From positions 26,215-90,214 of the forward strand of contig JAKVCY010000011.1 in the NCBI GenBank assembly GCA_022448425.1: 64,000 nt of DNA. Reading direction: 5' to 3'. The stretch is from Thalassotalea sp. GTDB lineage: Bacteria; Pseudomonadota; Gammaproteobacteria; Enterobacterales; Alteromonadaceae. The notes below the pieces were generated by a model, which saw only the letters and a program-made list of their open reading frames with translations, did not search any database and was not told where the DNA came from. Shown here piece by piece: positions 38,415-48,546 of the stretch; the stretch's first letter is position 1; every line of letters begins with the position of its first letter. The position numbers and the translations under genes were made by a program.

Positions 38415-41400
38415 ATGATGAAAGCTCATCGCCTCTCTCAAATCGCCGGTGCGGTAGTTGTAGCGTTAGGTTTATCAACATCTGCTATGGCTAATGAAAC
38501 TGCCTCTGGTATTACCGGACAAGTGTTAACTCCAGCAGGTGAAGCTGCTGCGAATACTAAAGTAATCGTTACGCACATCCCGACTGGCGCTACTAAAGTT
38601 GTTGAAACTAACGCAACTGGTAACTTCAGCTTACGCGGTCTTCGTGTTGGTGGCCCGTACAAGGTTGTATTCGATTCAGACGTATATAAAGATCAACAAT
38701 TCGACGATGTTTATTTACAAGTAGGTAAGCCTCAACGCTTATCAGCTAACCTTGAACGTGAAGAAATGGAAGTTATTTCAGTAACTGCAAGTCGTGTTGT
38801 AGGTTACACTAACTCTGGTTCAGCAGGTGCTTGGGGTTCTGAAGACATTATCAATGCAGCCGGCGGTAACCGAGACCTTAAAGACGTTTTACGTTCTAAC
38901 CCATTAGTAACTGTAAGTACTGATGCTGAAGGGTCAATGTCTATTGCAGGCTCAAACCCTAAATTCAACAGCTTTACTGTTGATGGTGTTCGTCAAAATG
39001 ATGACTTTGGTCTTAACGATAACGGCTACCCAACTCAACGTTCACCTATTTCAATTGACGCTGTAGAGCAAGTTAGTGTTGAAACGATTCCGTTTTCGGT
39101 CAAAAACGGTGGTTTCTCTGGCGGTCAAATCAATGCTGTAACTAAATCAGGTACAAACGAGTTCAGTGGTTCATTCTCATACGAGCGTGAAGATGATGCT
39201 TGGGCAGGCGACCCTAAAAACCTAGACGGCGAAGAAGTCGAGCAAGAATTCGAATCTGACACTTGGTCAGCAACACTTGGTGGTCCAATCATCAAGGACA
39301 AATTATTCTTCTTTGCTTCTTACGAAAAATTCGAACAACCTACAATTGTAGATTTCGTTCCAGATGGCGTTTCGGGCAGTGCGAACACTACAAACGCGAC
39401 ATTAGACGATTATGAGCAAATTAAGCAAATCGGCTCTACAGTTTACGGCGTAGACATTGGTAACTGGGATACTAAGCCAGTTATGGATGATGAAAAATTA
39501 TTATTAAAGCTAGATTGGAACATTAATGATGACCACCGTGCTTCATTTACGTACCAAGATACAGAAGGTAACTCTTACCGTAACCTTTCTTCTTCAAGCT
39601 CAGAGCTTCGTTTAGATACTCACTGGTACAACAAAAACGAAAAGTTAACGACTTTCTCTGGTCACCTTTACTCTAACTGGACTGCTGACTTCTCAACAGA
39701 AATCAAAGTAGCATATAAAGAAGTAGAAACATCACAAGCACCTAAAAACAAAGAAATTGGTGATGTAACAGTTACAACTGAAAATGGTCGTGTAGCATTT
39801 GGTGCTGACCAGTACCGTCACGGTAACGAGTTATCTAACGAAACTTTATCATTACGTTTCTTAGGTGAGTACTTATACAACGACCACGAAATTACGTTCG
39901 GTATGGAGTATGAGTCAATTGATGTAATGAACCTTTTCGCACCTAACTCTTTAGGTCGTTGGGAATTCGATAGCATCGAAGATTTCGCAAACCAAGAAGC
40001 TTCAGCCTTAACTTATGCAAACGCATACACTAACGACATTGACGATGCGCGTGCAACGTTCAAGTTCGAAACGACTACGTTATTCATTGAAGACACTTAC
40101 TACGTGCACGATGACGTTCGTGTAACAGCTGGTGTTCGCTACGAGATGATTTCAAGTGGTGACGAGCCTACTAGCAATGCTAACTTTGAACAGCGTTATG
40201 GTTTCTCAAACTCAGTAAGCTTAGACGGTGAGTCAATTATCTTACCCCGCGTAAGCTTTGAGTGGGACGCAGCTGATGACTTAGTTGTTCGCGGTGGTGT
40301 TGGTCGTTTCAGCGGTGGTCGCCCTAATGTTTGGTTATCAAACGCATACAGCAACGACGGTGTTACTTACGTTTCTGCTAACAACGAAAGCGACTACTTA
40401 AGTGGCGCAGATATTACACAAGTACCACAAGGTGTTCTTGCTTCAATGGTTTCTGGTGATGGTAATGTGAACGTTACTGATCCAAACTTTGAGCTTCCTT
40501 CAGATTGGCGTGCAAGCGTAGGTTTCGACTACAACTTTGAAGTTGAAGGTTTTGGCGATTCTTGGTTATGGACAGCTGAATTCATCCATACTAAGAAAGA
40601 AAACGACCCATTCTGGGTAGACTTAACACGCGTTAGAGTAGGTGAAACTGTAGCTGGTCAGCCAATTTATCAACCAATCGATAACTTAACTGGCGAAGAA
40701 ACTAATCGTTACGATCTAATGTTAACTAATGCTGATGACGATGGTCGTTCAAACATTCTTTCAACAAGCTTAAGTGCTGCGTTTGAAAACGGTTTAAGCT
40801 TCAATGCTTCATACACGCACATGGATGTTACAGAAGGCACACCAGGTACCTCTTCAACAGCAACATCTAACTACCGATTTCCTGTAACAACTGACCGTGG
40901 TACAGCAAACGTTGGTACGGCAGCATACGAAGTAGAGCATGCATTCAAGTTGAACTTAGATTACGCAGTTTCTTTCTTCGAAGATTACGAAACTCGTTTC
41001 AATTTATACTACGAGCGCCGTTCAGGTCGTCCAGTAAGTTGGGTACTTGGTTCTTTCCGCGATGATGACTTTGGTGATCAAAGCAGCTTCAGCAGTGCAA
41101 GTGCTTACCTGCCATACATCCCGACTGGTGCTGATGACCCTAACGTTGTTTATGGCAACGGTTTAGACTACGCAACATTAAAAGAGCGTATCGATGCATT
41201 AGGTTTATCTGGCTACGAAGGTGGTTTCCTAGAGAAAGGCGCTACACGCGCTCCTTGGGTTACTCGCCTTGACTTAAACATTACTCAACAAGTACCGGGT
41301 TTTGTTGAAGGTCACAAAGGTGAAGTATTCTTAAGCGTTCGTAACTTACTTAACTTAATCGACAGCAGCAAAGGTCAAGCATTACGTAGCGAGTTCGGTA

Positions 41401-41552
41401 CGCAAAGCTTAGTAGACTTAGGCGGTGTTGATGACCAAGGTCGTTACATTTATGACGATGTATTCGGTGGTTACGACGGTAACACATACGACACATTCGA
41501 TGCTAAGAACTCTGCGTGGAGTCTTAAAGTAGGTGTGCGTTACCGCTTCTAA
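38415..41552 (+). CDS. Oar-like TonB-dependent receptor with carboxypeptidase-regulatory N-domain, candidate nucleoside/oligonucleotide transporter
   Basis: 1045 residues: signal peptide (1-26), an N-terminal carboxypeptidase-regulatory-like beta domain (about 30-100, ITGQVLTPAGEAAANTKVIV), then MEVISVTASRV leading into the plug (KDVLRSNPLVTV, TVDGVRQNDDFGLN) and a large barrel ending in WSLKVGVRYRF. This is the OmpA-related/Oar-type receptor class common in Alteromonadales. AAAGGG at 38404-38409 supports the ATG ATG start (38415 or 38418). A RutR-type operator upstream, and cdd-deoA directly downstream, suggest import of nucleosides or nucleic-acid fragments. The substrate is inferred only from context. 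Confidence 0.85.
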   Translation: MMKAHRLSQIAGAVVVALGLSTSAMANETASGITGQVLTPAGEAAANTKVIVTHIPTGATKVVETNATGNFSLRGLRVGGPYKVVFDSDVYKDQQFDDVYLQVGKPQRLSANLEREEMEVISVTASRVVGYTNSGSAGAWGSEDIINAAGGNRDLKDVLRSNPLVTVSTDAEGSMSIAGSNPKFNSFTVDGVRQNDDFGLNDNGYPTQRSPISIDAVEQVSVETIPFSVKNGGFSGGQINAVTKSGTNEFSGSFSYEREDDAWAGDPKNLDGEEVEQEFESDTWSATLGGPIIKDKLFFFASYEKFEQPTIVDFVPDGVSGSANTTNATLDDYEQIKQIGSTVYGVDIGNWDTKPVMDDEKLLLKLDWNINDDHRASFTYQDTEGNSYRNLSSSSSELRLDTHWYNKNEKLTTFSGHLYSNWTADFSTEIKVAYKEVETSQAPKNKEIGDVTVTTENGRVAFGADQYRHGNELSNETLSLRFLGEYLYNDHEITFGMEYESIDVMNLFAPNSLGRWEFDSIEDFANQEASALTYANAYTNDIDDARATFKFETTTLFIEDTYYVHDDVRVTAGVRYEMISSGDEPTSNANFEQRYGFSNSVSLDGESIILPRVSFEWDAADDLVVRGGVGRFSGGRPNVWLSNAYSNDGVTYVSANNESDYLSGADITQVPQGVLASMVSGDGNVNVTDPNFELPSDWRASVGFDYNFEVEGFGDSWLWTAEFIHTKKENDPFWVDLTRVRVGETVAGQPIYQPIDNLTGEETNRYDLMLTNADDDGRSNILSTSLSAAFENGLSFNASYTHMDVTEGTPGTSSTATSNYRFPVTTDRGTANVGTAAYEVEHAFKLNLDYAVSFFEDYETRFNLYYERRSGRPVSWVLGSFRDDDFGDQSSFSSASAYLPYIPTGADDPNVVYGNGLDYATLKERIDALGLSGYEGGFLEKGATRAPWVTRLDLNITQQVPGFVEGHKGEVFLSVRNLLNLIDSSKGQALRSEFGTQSLVDLGGVDDQGRYIYDDVFGGYDGNTYDTFDAKNSAWSLKVGVRYRF

Positions 41553-41580
41553 TCGAACGCAGTAATTGAATAACTTCATT

Positions 41581-41610
41581 AAAAAGCCAGTGTTTTACAC
41601 TGGCTTTTTT
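41581..41610 (+). terminator. Rho-independent terminator after the Oar-like receptor gene
   Basis: AAAAAGCCAGTG-TTTTA-CACTGGCTTTTTT, a perfect 12-bp stem with U-run, 28 bp after the stop. Confidence 0.88.
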
Positions 41611-41718
41611 ATTTTTAGTTTCTAATAGCGGAATAAAACTAAGTTTCCCATGGAAATTGTTAATTAAATGGTTAGAGTCGCTGGCAATTCGTTGAACACT
41701 CATTTAATATTAAGTTAG

Positions 41719-41734
41719 TTGACCATGTGGTCAG
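41719..41734 (+). promoter_or_regulatory. RutR-type operator overlapping the cdd-deoA promoter
   Basis: TTGACCA-TG-TGGTCAG matches the RutR consensus at 13 of 14 positions. The left half-site TTGACC would be a good -35, with TTATAA (41742-41747, 17-bp spacing) as -10; the transcript start would then be only about 12 nt before the cdd ATG. A repressor bound here would block polymerase. Confidence 0.75.
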
Positions 41735-41766
41735 AAAAATATTATAACTTAATAGGTAATTGTTTT

Positions 41767-42174
41767 ATGTCAGATATTAATTGGCAGGAGCTTTCAAAAG
41801 CCGCTGAGGGGGCTTATCACAAAGCATATGCACCTTACAGTAAGTTTCAAGTAGGCGCAGCAGCACTGGCGCAGAATGGTAAAGTTGTATGCGGGTGTAA
41901 TGTAGAGAACGCCTCGTACGGTTTAACTGTATGTGCGGAAAGAAATTGCATTGCACAAGCGGTGATTCAAGGCGACCAGGAAATCAAAGGACTCGTTGTA
42001 TACACCGAAACGGAGAAGCTCACACCACCTTGTGGTGCGTGTCGACAAGTCATTGTTGAATTCATGGACAGTAAGGCAATTGTTAAGTCAGTAAACCACT
42101 TGGGTAAAGAAAAACAATGGACTGTCGCTGAGCTATTACCAAGCGCATTCACGCCAAAAGATTTAGAAGATTAG
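41767..42174 (+). CDS. cdd: Cytidine deaminase
   Basis: 135 residues from ATG 41767, the short homotetrameric type (as in Bacillus), not the 294-residue E. coli form. The frame extends up to a TTG at 41719, but that lies inside the operator and is not credible. It has APYSKFQVGAA (18-28), the zinc site CNVENASYGLTVCAER (Cys and the catalytic Glu) and PPCGACRQ. It converts cytidine and deoxycytidine to uridine and deoxyuridine. It is the first gene of a cdd-deoA operon (10-bp gap) behind a RutR-type operator. Confidence 0.95.
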   Translation: MSDINWQELSKAAEGAYHKAYAPYSKFQVGAAALAQNGKVVCGCNVENASYGLTVCAERNCIAQAVIQGDQEIKGLVVYTETEKLTPPCGACRQVIVEFMDSKAIVKSVNHLGKEKQWTVAELLPSAFTPKDLED

Positions 42175-42184
42175 GAAAGCAATT

Positions 42185-43498
42185 ATGTTATTACCGCAGG
42201 AGATAATTCGTGCAAAGCGCGATGGTAAAGAATTAACAGAGGAACAAATTCAGTTTTTCGTGGATGGCATTACTGATGGCAATTTTAATGATGCCCAAGT
42301 AGGTTCCATGGCAATGGCCATTTTCCAGAAGGGCATGGAAACAGACGAAATAGTCCATTTCACAAAAGCGATGATGCATTCGGGTACCGTACTTTCGTGG
42401 CCAGAGCTTGATAGACCAATCGTTGATAAGCATTCAACGGGTGGTGTAGGTGATAAAGTAAGCTTTATGCTAGCTGCCATTGTTAGTGCTTGTGGCGCAT
42501 ATGTCCCTATGATTGCGGGACGTGGTTTAGGCCATACTGGTGGTACAGTTGATAAGCTTGAAGCTATTGCTGGATTTAATACTCAGCCTACAATTCCAGA
42601 ATTTAAAGGCTTGGTGAAAGAACTTGGTATGGCGATTATTGGCCAAACAAGTGACCTCGCGCCATCTGATAAGCGTTTGTACGGCATTCGTGATGTTACT
42701 GCGACTGTTGAGTCTATTCCACTTATTACAGCATCTATTTTATCTAAGAAGCTTGCCTCTGGTCTTGATGCTTTGACGATGGATGTGAAAGTGGGAAATG
42801 GCGCAATGATGCAAGACATGGCTGGTGCAACAGCGCTTGCGCAGAGTATTGCTAACGTAGCTAACGGCGCTGGTGTAAAGACGGAAGCTATCATTACCGA
42901 TATGAACCAAGTGTTAGGTGATAGTGCTGGTAATGCAATCGAAATTCTTGAAACTGTAGATTACCTGACTGGCAAGTACCGCGAGCCAAGACTTCACGCT
43001 ATTGTAGTACGCTTAGCACAGAGTATGTTGATTAATACGAAACTAGCGATTTCTGAAGCAGATGCGTTAGTTAAAATTAACAAAGTGCTCGATTCAGGTG
43101 ACGCGGCAGATTTATTTAGCAAAATGATGGCTGCAATGGGTGGTCCAAGTGATTTGCTCGAGAATCCATGGCGTTCAATGCAGCAAGCGGATTGTATAAA
43201 AGATATTGTTGCTCCTTGCGATGGTTACTTAGCTGCTTCTGACACGCGAAAAATAGGTTTAGTCATTGTCGAAATGGGCGGTGGTCGCACGGCGAATGGT
43301 CAAGATATTGATCACACAGTTGGTATCGATAAAGTAATACCTGTAGGTACTAAGGTGAATAAAGGTGACGTTATTGCAAGAATGCACGCTAGAGATGAAG
43401 CGCAGGCTGAGCATGCAACCAAACAGTACCTTGCAGCTCTCACGTTCAGTGACCAGCAACCAGAAGCACTACCAGAAATATATAAAGTGGTGAGCTAA
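42185..43498 (+). CDS. deoA: Thymidine phosphorylase
   Basis: 437 residues (E. coli DeoA 440). The glycosyl-transferase family 3 signature KHSTGGVGDK (about 82-91) and GRGLGHTGGTVDKLEAI (about 107-123) are intact, followed by the C-terminal PYNP domain (AEHATKQYLAALTFSD). It phosphorolyses thymidine and deoxyuridine to the base and 2-deoxyribose 1-phosphate, which DeoB and DeoC then process. It is co-transcribed with cdd. A terminator follows. Confidence 0.96.
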   Translation: MLLPQEIIRAKRDGKELTEEQIQFFVDGITDGNFNDAQVGSMAMAIFQKGMETDEIVHFTKAMMHSGTVLSWPELDRPIVDKHSTGGVGDKVSFMLAAIVSACGAYVPMIAGRGLGHTGGTVDKLEAIAGFNTQPTIPEFKGLVKELGMAIIGQTSDLAPSDKRLYGIRDVTATVESIPLITASILSKKLASGLDALTMDVKVGNGAMMQDMAGATALAQSIANVANGAGVKTEAIITDMNQVLGDSAGNAIEILETVDYLTGKYREPRLHAIVVRLAQSMLINTKLAISEADALVKINKVLDSGDAADLFSKMMAAMGGPSDLLENPWRSMQQADCIKDIVAPCDGYLAASDTRKIGLVIVEMGGGRTANGQDIDHTVGIDKVIPVGTKVNKGDVIARMHARDEAQAEHATKQYLAALTFSDQQPEALPEIYKVVS

Positions 43499-43531
43499 TT
43501 CAATTAGACAACTAATTTGTGTCCGTTATGT

Positions 43532-43563
43532 AAAAAGGCCTAGTGTTAACAATAGGCCTTTTT
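43532..43563. terminator. Bidirectional rho-independent terminator
   Basis: AAAAAGGCCTA-N10-TAGGCCTTTTT between deoA and the convergent lipoprotein pseudogene. Confidence 0.82.
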
Positions 43564-43620
43564 AATAGATGCTTTAATTACTTCTACTTTATTGCCGCGA
43601 AGTACATATGACGAGCATTA

Positions 43621-44075
43621 TTAGATAATAGTGATGTTTTCAAAGTCTGTAATTAATAATTGGTTTTGATCATACAGATCAGGCTTAGGGCTTACGGCGC
43701 TTCTGGGACAAGCTTTATTTACGCAGAAGGCTTTTAGTGTAATTAATCCGCTAACACGTACTTTCTTACCTTCAAGCTCTTTTACATCAGTTAAGTCGTA
43801 ACGCGTTTTAAATTCATCAACAATTTTACGACTTAGGTGCACGTTAAGGCTATTAGAAGACCGATAGTCTGTTTCAGAGTTTAGGTACCATCTTCCTTCT
43901 TCACCTCTGCGTCCTTCGCCATTCCTTTGATAACAAACTCTGTTGTTGCCCAAACGTGTTTTTCTTGCACCGTCGTTGTCTCTACAATTTCTTGAATTGG
44001 CATTGCTTGGTAGTCAGGGGCAGAACAGCCTGTGAGTAGTGCGGCGAATAATGTGGTGGCTAGTATTTTTCTCAT
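43621..44075 (-). pseudogene. Lipoprotein gene with a frameshift, unknown family
   Basis: From ATG 44075 the frame encodes a lipoprotein signal (ATTLFAALLTGC, lipobox LTGC, Cys at 17) and continues to VKKEDG before a stop at 43881-43883. A second frame takes over at the same place with GRWYLNSETDY and runs to 43621. Joined, they give a protein of about 150 residues with an OB-like strand pattern (KKVRVSGLITLKAFC). The switch near 43885 must be a small indel, in the genome or in the sequence. I do not recognise the family. The gene sits between deoA and upp but has no evident link to nucleosides. Confidence 0.6.
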
Positions 44076-44165
44076 TTTTATATCCTTATTTACAAAAGAA
44101 AACTCCTACATTCATAGCTTTATAAGTAAATTAGCGTATTAGCAATCGAATTCAGACACATAATT

Positions 44166-44197
44166 AAAAAACGCGCAGATATAGCGCGCTTTTTTTA
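44166..44197 (-). terminator. Rho-independent terminator after upp
   Basis: On the minus strand: GCGCG-N7-CGCGT followed by TTTTT, about 20 bp after the upp stop. Confidence 0.7.
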
Positions 44198-44216
44198 TAA
44201 GGGATTTACTCTGAAA

Positions 44217-44849
44217 CTAAATGGCTAACGTGCCAAATAATTTGTCACCGGCATCGCCTAATCCAGGCAAGATATAACCGTTCTCATTTAGTCGGTCGTC
44301 AACAGCTGCAATATATAAATCTACATCTGGGTGGGCATCTTGTAGGAGTTTGATACCTTCTGGCGCAGCGACAAGGAATAGGGCGATAATCTTTTGGCTA
44401 CCGCTCTTTTTCAAAAGTTCGATAGTGGCTAATGCTGAACCACCAGTTGCTAGCATTGGATCTATTACGATAGTTGTTCGCTCATTGATATCTGCAACAA
44501 TGTTTTCGTAGTAGCTCTCTGGTTGCAGCGTTTCTTCGTTGCGTTTTAAGCCAACGACACTAATTTTGGCGCAAGGCAAAATATTTAAAGCACCATCCAA
44601 CATTCCCAAACCTGCTCGCAGAATTGGCACTAACGTTGGATTTTTATCAGCAAGAATTGGAGCTGAAATCGTGCCAGACCAACAGTTAATCGGAGTCGAT
44701 TTAAGTGCTAAACCTGTTGTCGCTTCCACGGTTAGAATGGTTGCAATCTCATTCGCTAACTCACGGAAAGCTTTAACTGTTATGTCTTCTTCACGTAGCA
44801 AGCTAATTTTGTGCTGAATTAGCGGATGTTGACTCTCAAAAACTGCCAT
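44217..44849 (-). CDS. upp: Uracil phosphoribosyltransferase
   Basis: 210 residues (E. coli Upp 208). VPILRAGLGMLDG (about 76-88) and the PRPP loop IDPMLATGGSALATIELL (about 129-146) are complete, and the C-terminus has IAAVDDRLNENGYILPGLGDAGD, the uracil-binding part. It converts uracil and PRPP to UMP, salvaging bases freed by the phosphorylases here. It is 74 bp after tdk on the same strand, and a terminator follows. Confidence 0.96.
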   Translation of the reverse strand: MAVFESQHPLIQHKISLLREEDITVKAFRELANEIATILTVEATTGLALKSTPINCWSGTISAPILADKNPTLVPILRAGLGMLDGALNILPCAKISVVGLKRNEETLQPESYYENIVADINERTTIVIDPMLATGGSALATIELLKKSGSQKIIALFLVAAPEGIKLLQDAHPDVDLYIAAVDDRLNENGYILPGLGDAGDKLFGTLAI

Positions 44850-44923
44850 GATTATTCCTTCTGTTATTCGTCTTATTGGTTGCTCTTACTTAGCGCCATG
44901 GTTAATTGTAACGAGCGTTAGCA

Positions 44924-45502
44924 CTATTGCCAGACTAGCTGCTTAAAATGTTTGCGACACATAGATTCGTATCTATCGTTGCCACCCACCTCAACTTGTG
45001 CACCTTCAGTAACCGCTTTGCCAGTTCCGTCCATTCGTACGACGAAGTTTGCTTTCTTGCCGCAATGGCAAATTGTTTTTAATTCAACTAGTTTGTCTGC
45101 CCAAGCGAGAAGGGCGGCGCTGCCGCTGAACGTGTTGCCGAGAAAGTCGGTGCGGATACCATAAGCTAGTACGGGAATACGGAGCTTGTCTACAATATCG
45201 GTTAATTGCCTAACTTGCTGTTCAGATAAAAACTGAGATTCATCTACCAGAACGCAATCGACAGCGTTTTGCTCGTTACTAATATTGACTGAAGAAAACA
45301 AGTCGGTGTTTTCGTCGAACATCGCTGCATCTGCGTTAATTCCCAATCTAGAGGCTATTTTACCTTGTTGGAATCTATCGTCTAATTTAGCCGTGTAAAG
45401 TACACAGCGCATGCCACGTTCTCGGTAGTTGTAGGCAGATTGTAATAAGTGAGTTGATTTACCTGCATTCATCGCAGAGTAGTAAAAATATAATTGTGCC
45501 AT
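44924..45502 (-). CDS. tdk: Thymidine kinase
   Basis: 192 residues, type II (bacterial/cytosolic TK1-like). The P-loop SAMNAGKST (9-17), the Walker B DESQFLS (about 87), the lasso segment and the zinc-ribbon cysteines ([14 protein letters not shown]) are all seen. It phosphorylates thymidine and deoxyuridine with ATP. It is followed by upp; a hairpin between deoC and tdk may separate it from the udk-nupC-deoC unit. Confidence 0.95.
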   Translation of the reverse strand: MAQLYFYYSAMNAGKSTHLLQSAYNYRERGMRCVLYTAKLDDRFQQGKIASRLGINADAAMFDENTDLFSSVNISNEQNAVDCVLVDESQFLSEQQVRQLTDIVDKLRIPVLAYGIRTDFLGNTFSGSAALLAWADKLVELKTICHCGKKANFVVRMDGTGKAVTEGAQVEVGGNDRYESMCRKHFKQLVWQ

Positions 45503-45535
45503 GGTGTTGTTATATTAATTTTATGGGCAGTTAGC

Positions 45536-45566
45536 AAAAGCTCGGTGCATATTATGCAACCGAGCT
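45536..45566 (-). terminator. Possible terminator between deoC and tdk
   Basis: AGCTCGGTTGCAT-AAT-ATGCACCGAGCT on the minus strand, with one bulge, followed by TTTT. The short U-run leaves partial read-through into tdk-upp possible. Confidence 0.45.
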
Positions 45567-45629
45567 ATGTGGTTTTATCTAACGATCTGTTTAACGCATT
45601 TATTAAACATATAGTTCAAGCAACGTCGA

Positions 45630-46406
45630 TTAGTACTTGGTCTCAGTTTGCTCGACAGTCGTATCGCCTAACGTATGCAATAAGTTGTTTAGTAAGCCAC
45701 TAGCGCCGAATCTAAAGCGCGATGCTGTTACCCAGTCAGTGCCAAGTTTATCGGCAGCGAGTGATATATACTTGCCAGCGTCCTCAGCAGTTTTTACGCC
45801 ACCAGCAGCTTTAAAGCCAACACTCGTATTCTTAGCTGCTATTGCTGACAACATCACATCTGCTGCTTCCAAAGTAGCATTTACAGCCACTTTACCTGTC
45901 GACGTTTTAATAAAGTCAGCGCCAGCTTCAATACATATTTCACTTGCTTGCTTAATGAGGTCAGCGCTTTCTAGTTCACCACTTTCGATTATAACTTTCA
46001 ATAGAACATTGGCTGTTTGGCAAGCTGATTTACATGCTTTAACCATGTCGTAACCAATTTCACTGTTGCCCTGAATTAGTGCTTGATATGGAAAAACTAA
46101 GTCAACTTCATCAGCGCCATAAGCGATTGCTGCATTAGTTTCTGCTAATGCAACGACTGAGTCATCACCACCAGCAGGGAAGTTAGTCACTGTAGCTACT
46201 TTAATGTCACTGGCATTGAGTTCAGCTAATGTTTTCTTTGCTAATGGAATAAAGCGAGGGAAGATACAAATAGCAGCGGTGTCGCCTTTTGCACTGTGTG
46301 CCTGCTGACATAAGGTAATAATATCCTGTGCCGATTCAGTATCGGTAAGACTTGTTAAATCCATTAGTGAGAGTGCTTGTTGAGCATATTGTTCAATGGT
46401 AGTCAT
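45630..46406 (-). CDS. deoC: Deoxyribose-phosphate aldolase
   Basis: 258 residues (E. coli DeoC 259). [15 protein letters not shown] carries the conserved Asp, [12 protein letters not shown] the first active-site strand, and [20 protein letters not shown] the Schiff-base Lys. [14 protein letters not shown] gives the second Lys. It splits 2-deoxyribose 5-phosphate into glyceraldehyde 3-phosphate and acetaldehyde, the exit of deoxynucleoside carbon to glycolysis. It starts 9 bp after nupC, so it is clearly in one operon with it. Confidence 0.96.
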   Translation of the reverse strand: MTTIEQYAQQALSLMDLTSLTDTESAQDIITLCQQAHSAKGDTAAICIFPRFIPLAKKTLAELNASDIKVATVTNFPAGGDDSVVALAETNAAIAYGADEVDLVFPYQALIQGNSEIGYDMVKACKSACQTANVLLKVIIESGELESADLIKQASEICIEAGADFIKTSTGKVAVNATLEAADVMLSAIAAKNTSVGFKAAGGVKTAEDAGKYISLAADKLGTDWVTASRFRFGASGLLNNLLHTLGDTTVEQTETKY

Positions 46407-46415
46407 ACTGCATCC

Positions 46416-47660
46416 TTATAAGCTAATAAATACGCCAGCGATTGCTGCGCTCATCAGGTTAGCAAGAGTTGCTGCCATCATAGCGCGAAGACCTAGGCGA
46501 GCAATGTCTGGTCTGCGGCTTGGCGCCATCGAGCCAATACCGCCAAGTAAAATGGCAATAGACGATAAGTTAGCAAAACCACAAAGGGCAAAAGTAATGA
46601 TCGCCTGTGTTGTTGTACTTAACGTTTCTTTAACTTCAACAAACTGCACGTATGCATAGAATTCATTGATAACAACTTTCTGGCCAATAAAGCTACCTGC
46701 CTGCAGCATTTCTTCCATAGGTACACCAACGATAAAAGCAAGCGGTGCGAAGAGGTAACCCAAGATTAATGCAATAGATAAATCTTCAAAACCGAAAAAG
46801 CTACCGATACCACCGACGATCATATTTAGCAGGGCAATTAACGCGATAAATGCTAGTAGCATCGCACCAACATTTGCAGCAAGCTTTAATCCTGAGGCAG
46901 CACCTGTTGCAGCTGCGTCAAAAACGTTAGCAGGTTTTTCCTCTACCTCAATTTCACTGTCTTCTTTTGAAGATTGAGTGATTTTTTCAGTTTCAGGCAA
47001 AATAATTTTTGCCATTAATAAGCCACCAGGCGCAGCCATAAAAGATGCAGCAATCAAGTATTTTAAATCTACCCCGATACCCGCAAAGCCAGCGAGCACA
47101 GAGCCAGCAATCGACGCTAGGCCACCCACCATGATGGCGAAAAGCTCTGACTGACTCATATTTTTAATGAAAGGGCGAACAACAAGTGGCGCTTCGGTTT
47201 GACCAACGAAAATATTAGCGGTGGCAGACAGTGATTCAGGTCTTGTTGTGCCAAGTAATTTTTGTAAACCGCCACCAATAACGGTGACGACTTTTTGCAT
47301 AATATTTAAATGGTAAAGAACTGCGATTAATGAAGAGAAAAAGATAATGACGGGTAACACTTGAATGGCGAAAATAAAGCCGATGCCTTCTTCAGACAAT
47401 GCTTTTGAACCTAGCGGCCCAAAAAGAAAGTCGATACCAGCCTTTGCTGAGTCGATAACGCTTTGCACGCCAATCGATAGCTTCTCAAGAGCGTCTTTAC
47501 CAGCTGGAATATAAAGGACAAATGCGCCTAGGGATACTTGTAGGCCGAAAGCAAAACCAACGGTTCGCCAGTTAATATCTTTTCGCTTGTACGAGAGTGC
47601 AAAAGCGATGGCCAGTAAAGCAATAATGCCAAACACGCCACGTAACGCTGTTAAATCCAT
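46416..47660 (-). CDS. nupC: Concentrative nucleoside transporter, NupC family
   Basis: 414 residues with about ten hydrophobic segments. The CNT signatures are present: [37 protein letters not shown] (about 150-167), [10 protein letters not shown] and [15 protein letters not shown] near the end. It imports nucleosides across the inner membrane with H+ or Na+. It lies between udk and deoC (56-bp and 9-bp gaps), downstream of the RutR-type operator at 48547. Confidence 0.94.
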   Translation of the reverse strand: MDLTALRGVFGIIALLAIAFALSYKRKDINWRTVGFAFGLQVSLGAFVLYIPAGKDALEKLSIGVQSVIDSAKAGIDFLFGPLGSKALSEEGIGFIFAIQVLPVIIFFSSLIAVLYHLNIMQKVVTVIGGGLQKLLGTTRPESLSATANIFVGQTEAPLVVRPFIKNMSQSELFAIMVGGLASIAGSVLAGFAGIGVDLKYLIAASFMAAPGGLLMAKIILPETEKITQSSKEDSEIEVEEKPANVFDAAATGAASGLKLAANVGAMLLAFIALIALLNMIVGGIGSFFGFEDLSIALILGYLFAPLAFIVGVPMEEMLQAGSFIGQKVVINEFYAYVQFVEVKETLSTTTQAIITFALCGFANLSSIAILLGGIGSMAPSRRPDIARLGLRAMMAATLANLMSAAIAGVFISL

Positions 47661-47716
47661 AAATTCCTCAAATAATCGTTATCGTTTTCTTATTATCTTT
47701 ATTGTGCTGATCGCGT

Positions 47717-48376
47717 TTACTGCGTTAGCTGTCTGATTTTGGCTTTAATGACTTCAATTGCCATTCTATTTTTACCGCCGCGTGTAATGACAATATCAGC
47801 ATGTGATTTAGCAGGCTCAATGTGTTGGTAATACATTGGTCTTACAGTTTCTAAGTATTGCTCTGTTACCGAGTCGATTGAACGACCGCGCTCTTTAGTG
47901 TCACGAGCAATACGTCTAATCAAACAAATATCCAGAGGCGTATCCATGTATACTTTAATGTCAAAGTTCTTTCTCAACTTTGCATTTGTCAGCAGCATAA
48001 TGCCTTCAATTAAAATAATTTGGGTAGGTTTGATGGTATCGGTGACGTCTGTGCGAGTGTGGGTTTTGTAACAGTAAACAGGGCATTCAACAGGCTTACC
48101 ATTGACCAAGTCGTTTAAATGTTGGTGCAATAGTTCATGTTCAAAAGCACTTGGGCAATCGTAGTTCGTTTTTAAACGCTGTGCCATCGGAAGATCCGTT
48201 TGATCGCGATAGTAGGCGTCTTCTTTGATGATAGAAATACCTTTGGCACCCAGTTCAGGCAACAATTCGTCGTAAATAGTTTGGGCAAAAAGTGTCTTGC
48301 CAGAAGCTGATGCACCAACAACAGCGATAATTGTTGGTTTGGTATTCTGACCAGTTGGTTGTGATTCTTGACTCAT
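47717..48376 (-). CDS. udk: Uridine kinase
   Basis: 219 residues (E. coli Udk 213). P-loop VVGASASGKT (about 19-28), then DAYYRDQTDLP, NYDCPSAFEHELL and TRGGKNRMAIEVIKAKI. It phosphorylates uridine and cytidine. It is the first gene of the udk-nupC-deoC unit and is divergent from deoB across 439 bp that contain a RutR-type operator. Confidence 0.95.
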   Translation of the reverse strand: MSQESQPTGQNTKPTIIAVVGASASGKTLFAQTIYDELLPELGAKGISIIKEDAYYRDQTDLPMAQRLKTNYDCPSAFEHELLHQHLNDLVNGKPVECPVYCYKTHTRTDVTDTIKPTQIILIEGIMLLTNAKLRKNFDIKVYMDTPLDICLIRRIARDTKERGRSIDSVTEQYLETVRPMYYQHIEPAKSHADIVITRGGKNRMAIEVIKAKIRQLTQ

Positions 48377-48546
48377 AAATTCAATGTATAAACGCAGATT
48401 ATGCCTATTTTGACCTAATTCAGCTTTTTTTTCTTTAATTTATTCACAAATAGAATAAATCCCGCTTAAACAGGCGCATTTGCTCGTTTTAGCCGAAAGA
48501 AGGTATGCATATGGGTTAACTTTATGGGTGCATAAATTAACATAAC

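Noticed and set aside
41719..41766. N-terminal extension of cytidine deaminase from TTG 41719
   Set aside because: The would-be start lies inside the RutR-type operator and the extension is foreign to the family; ATG 41767 fits better.
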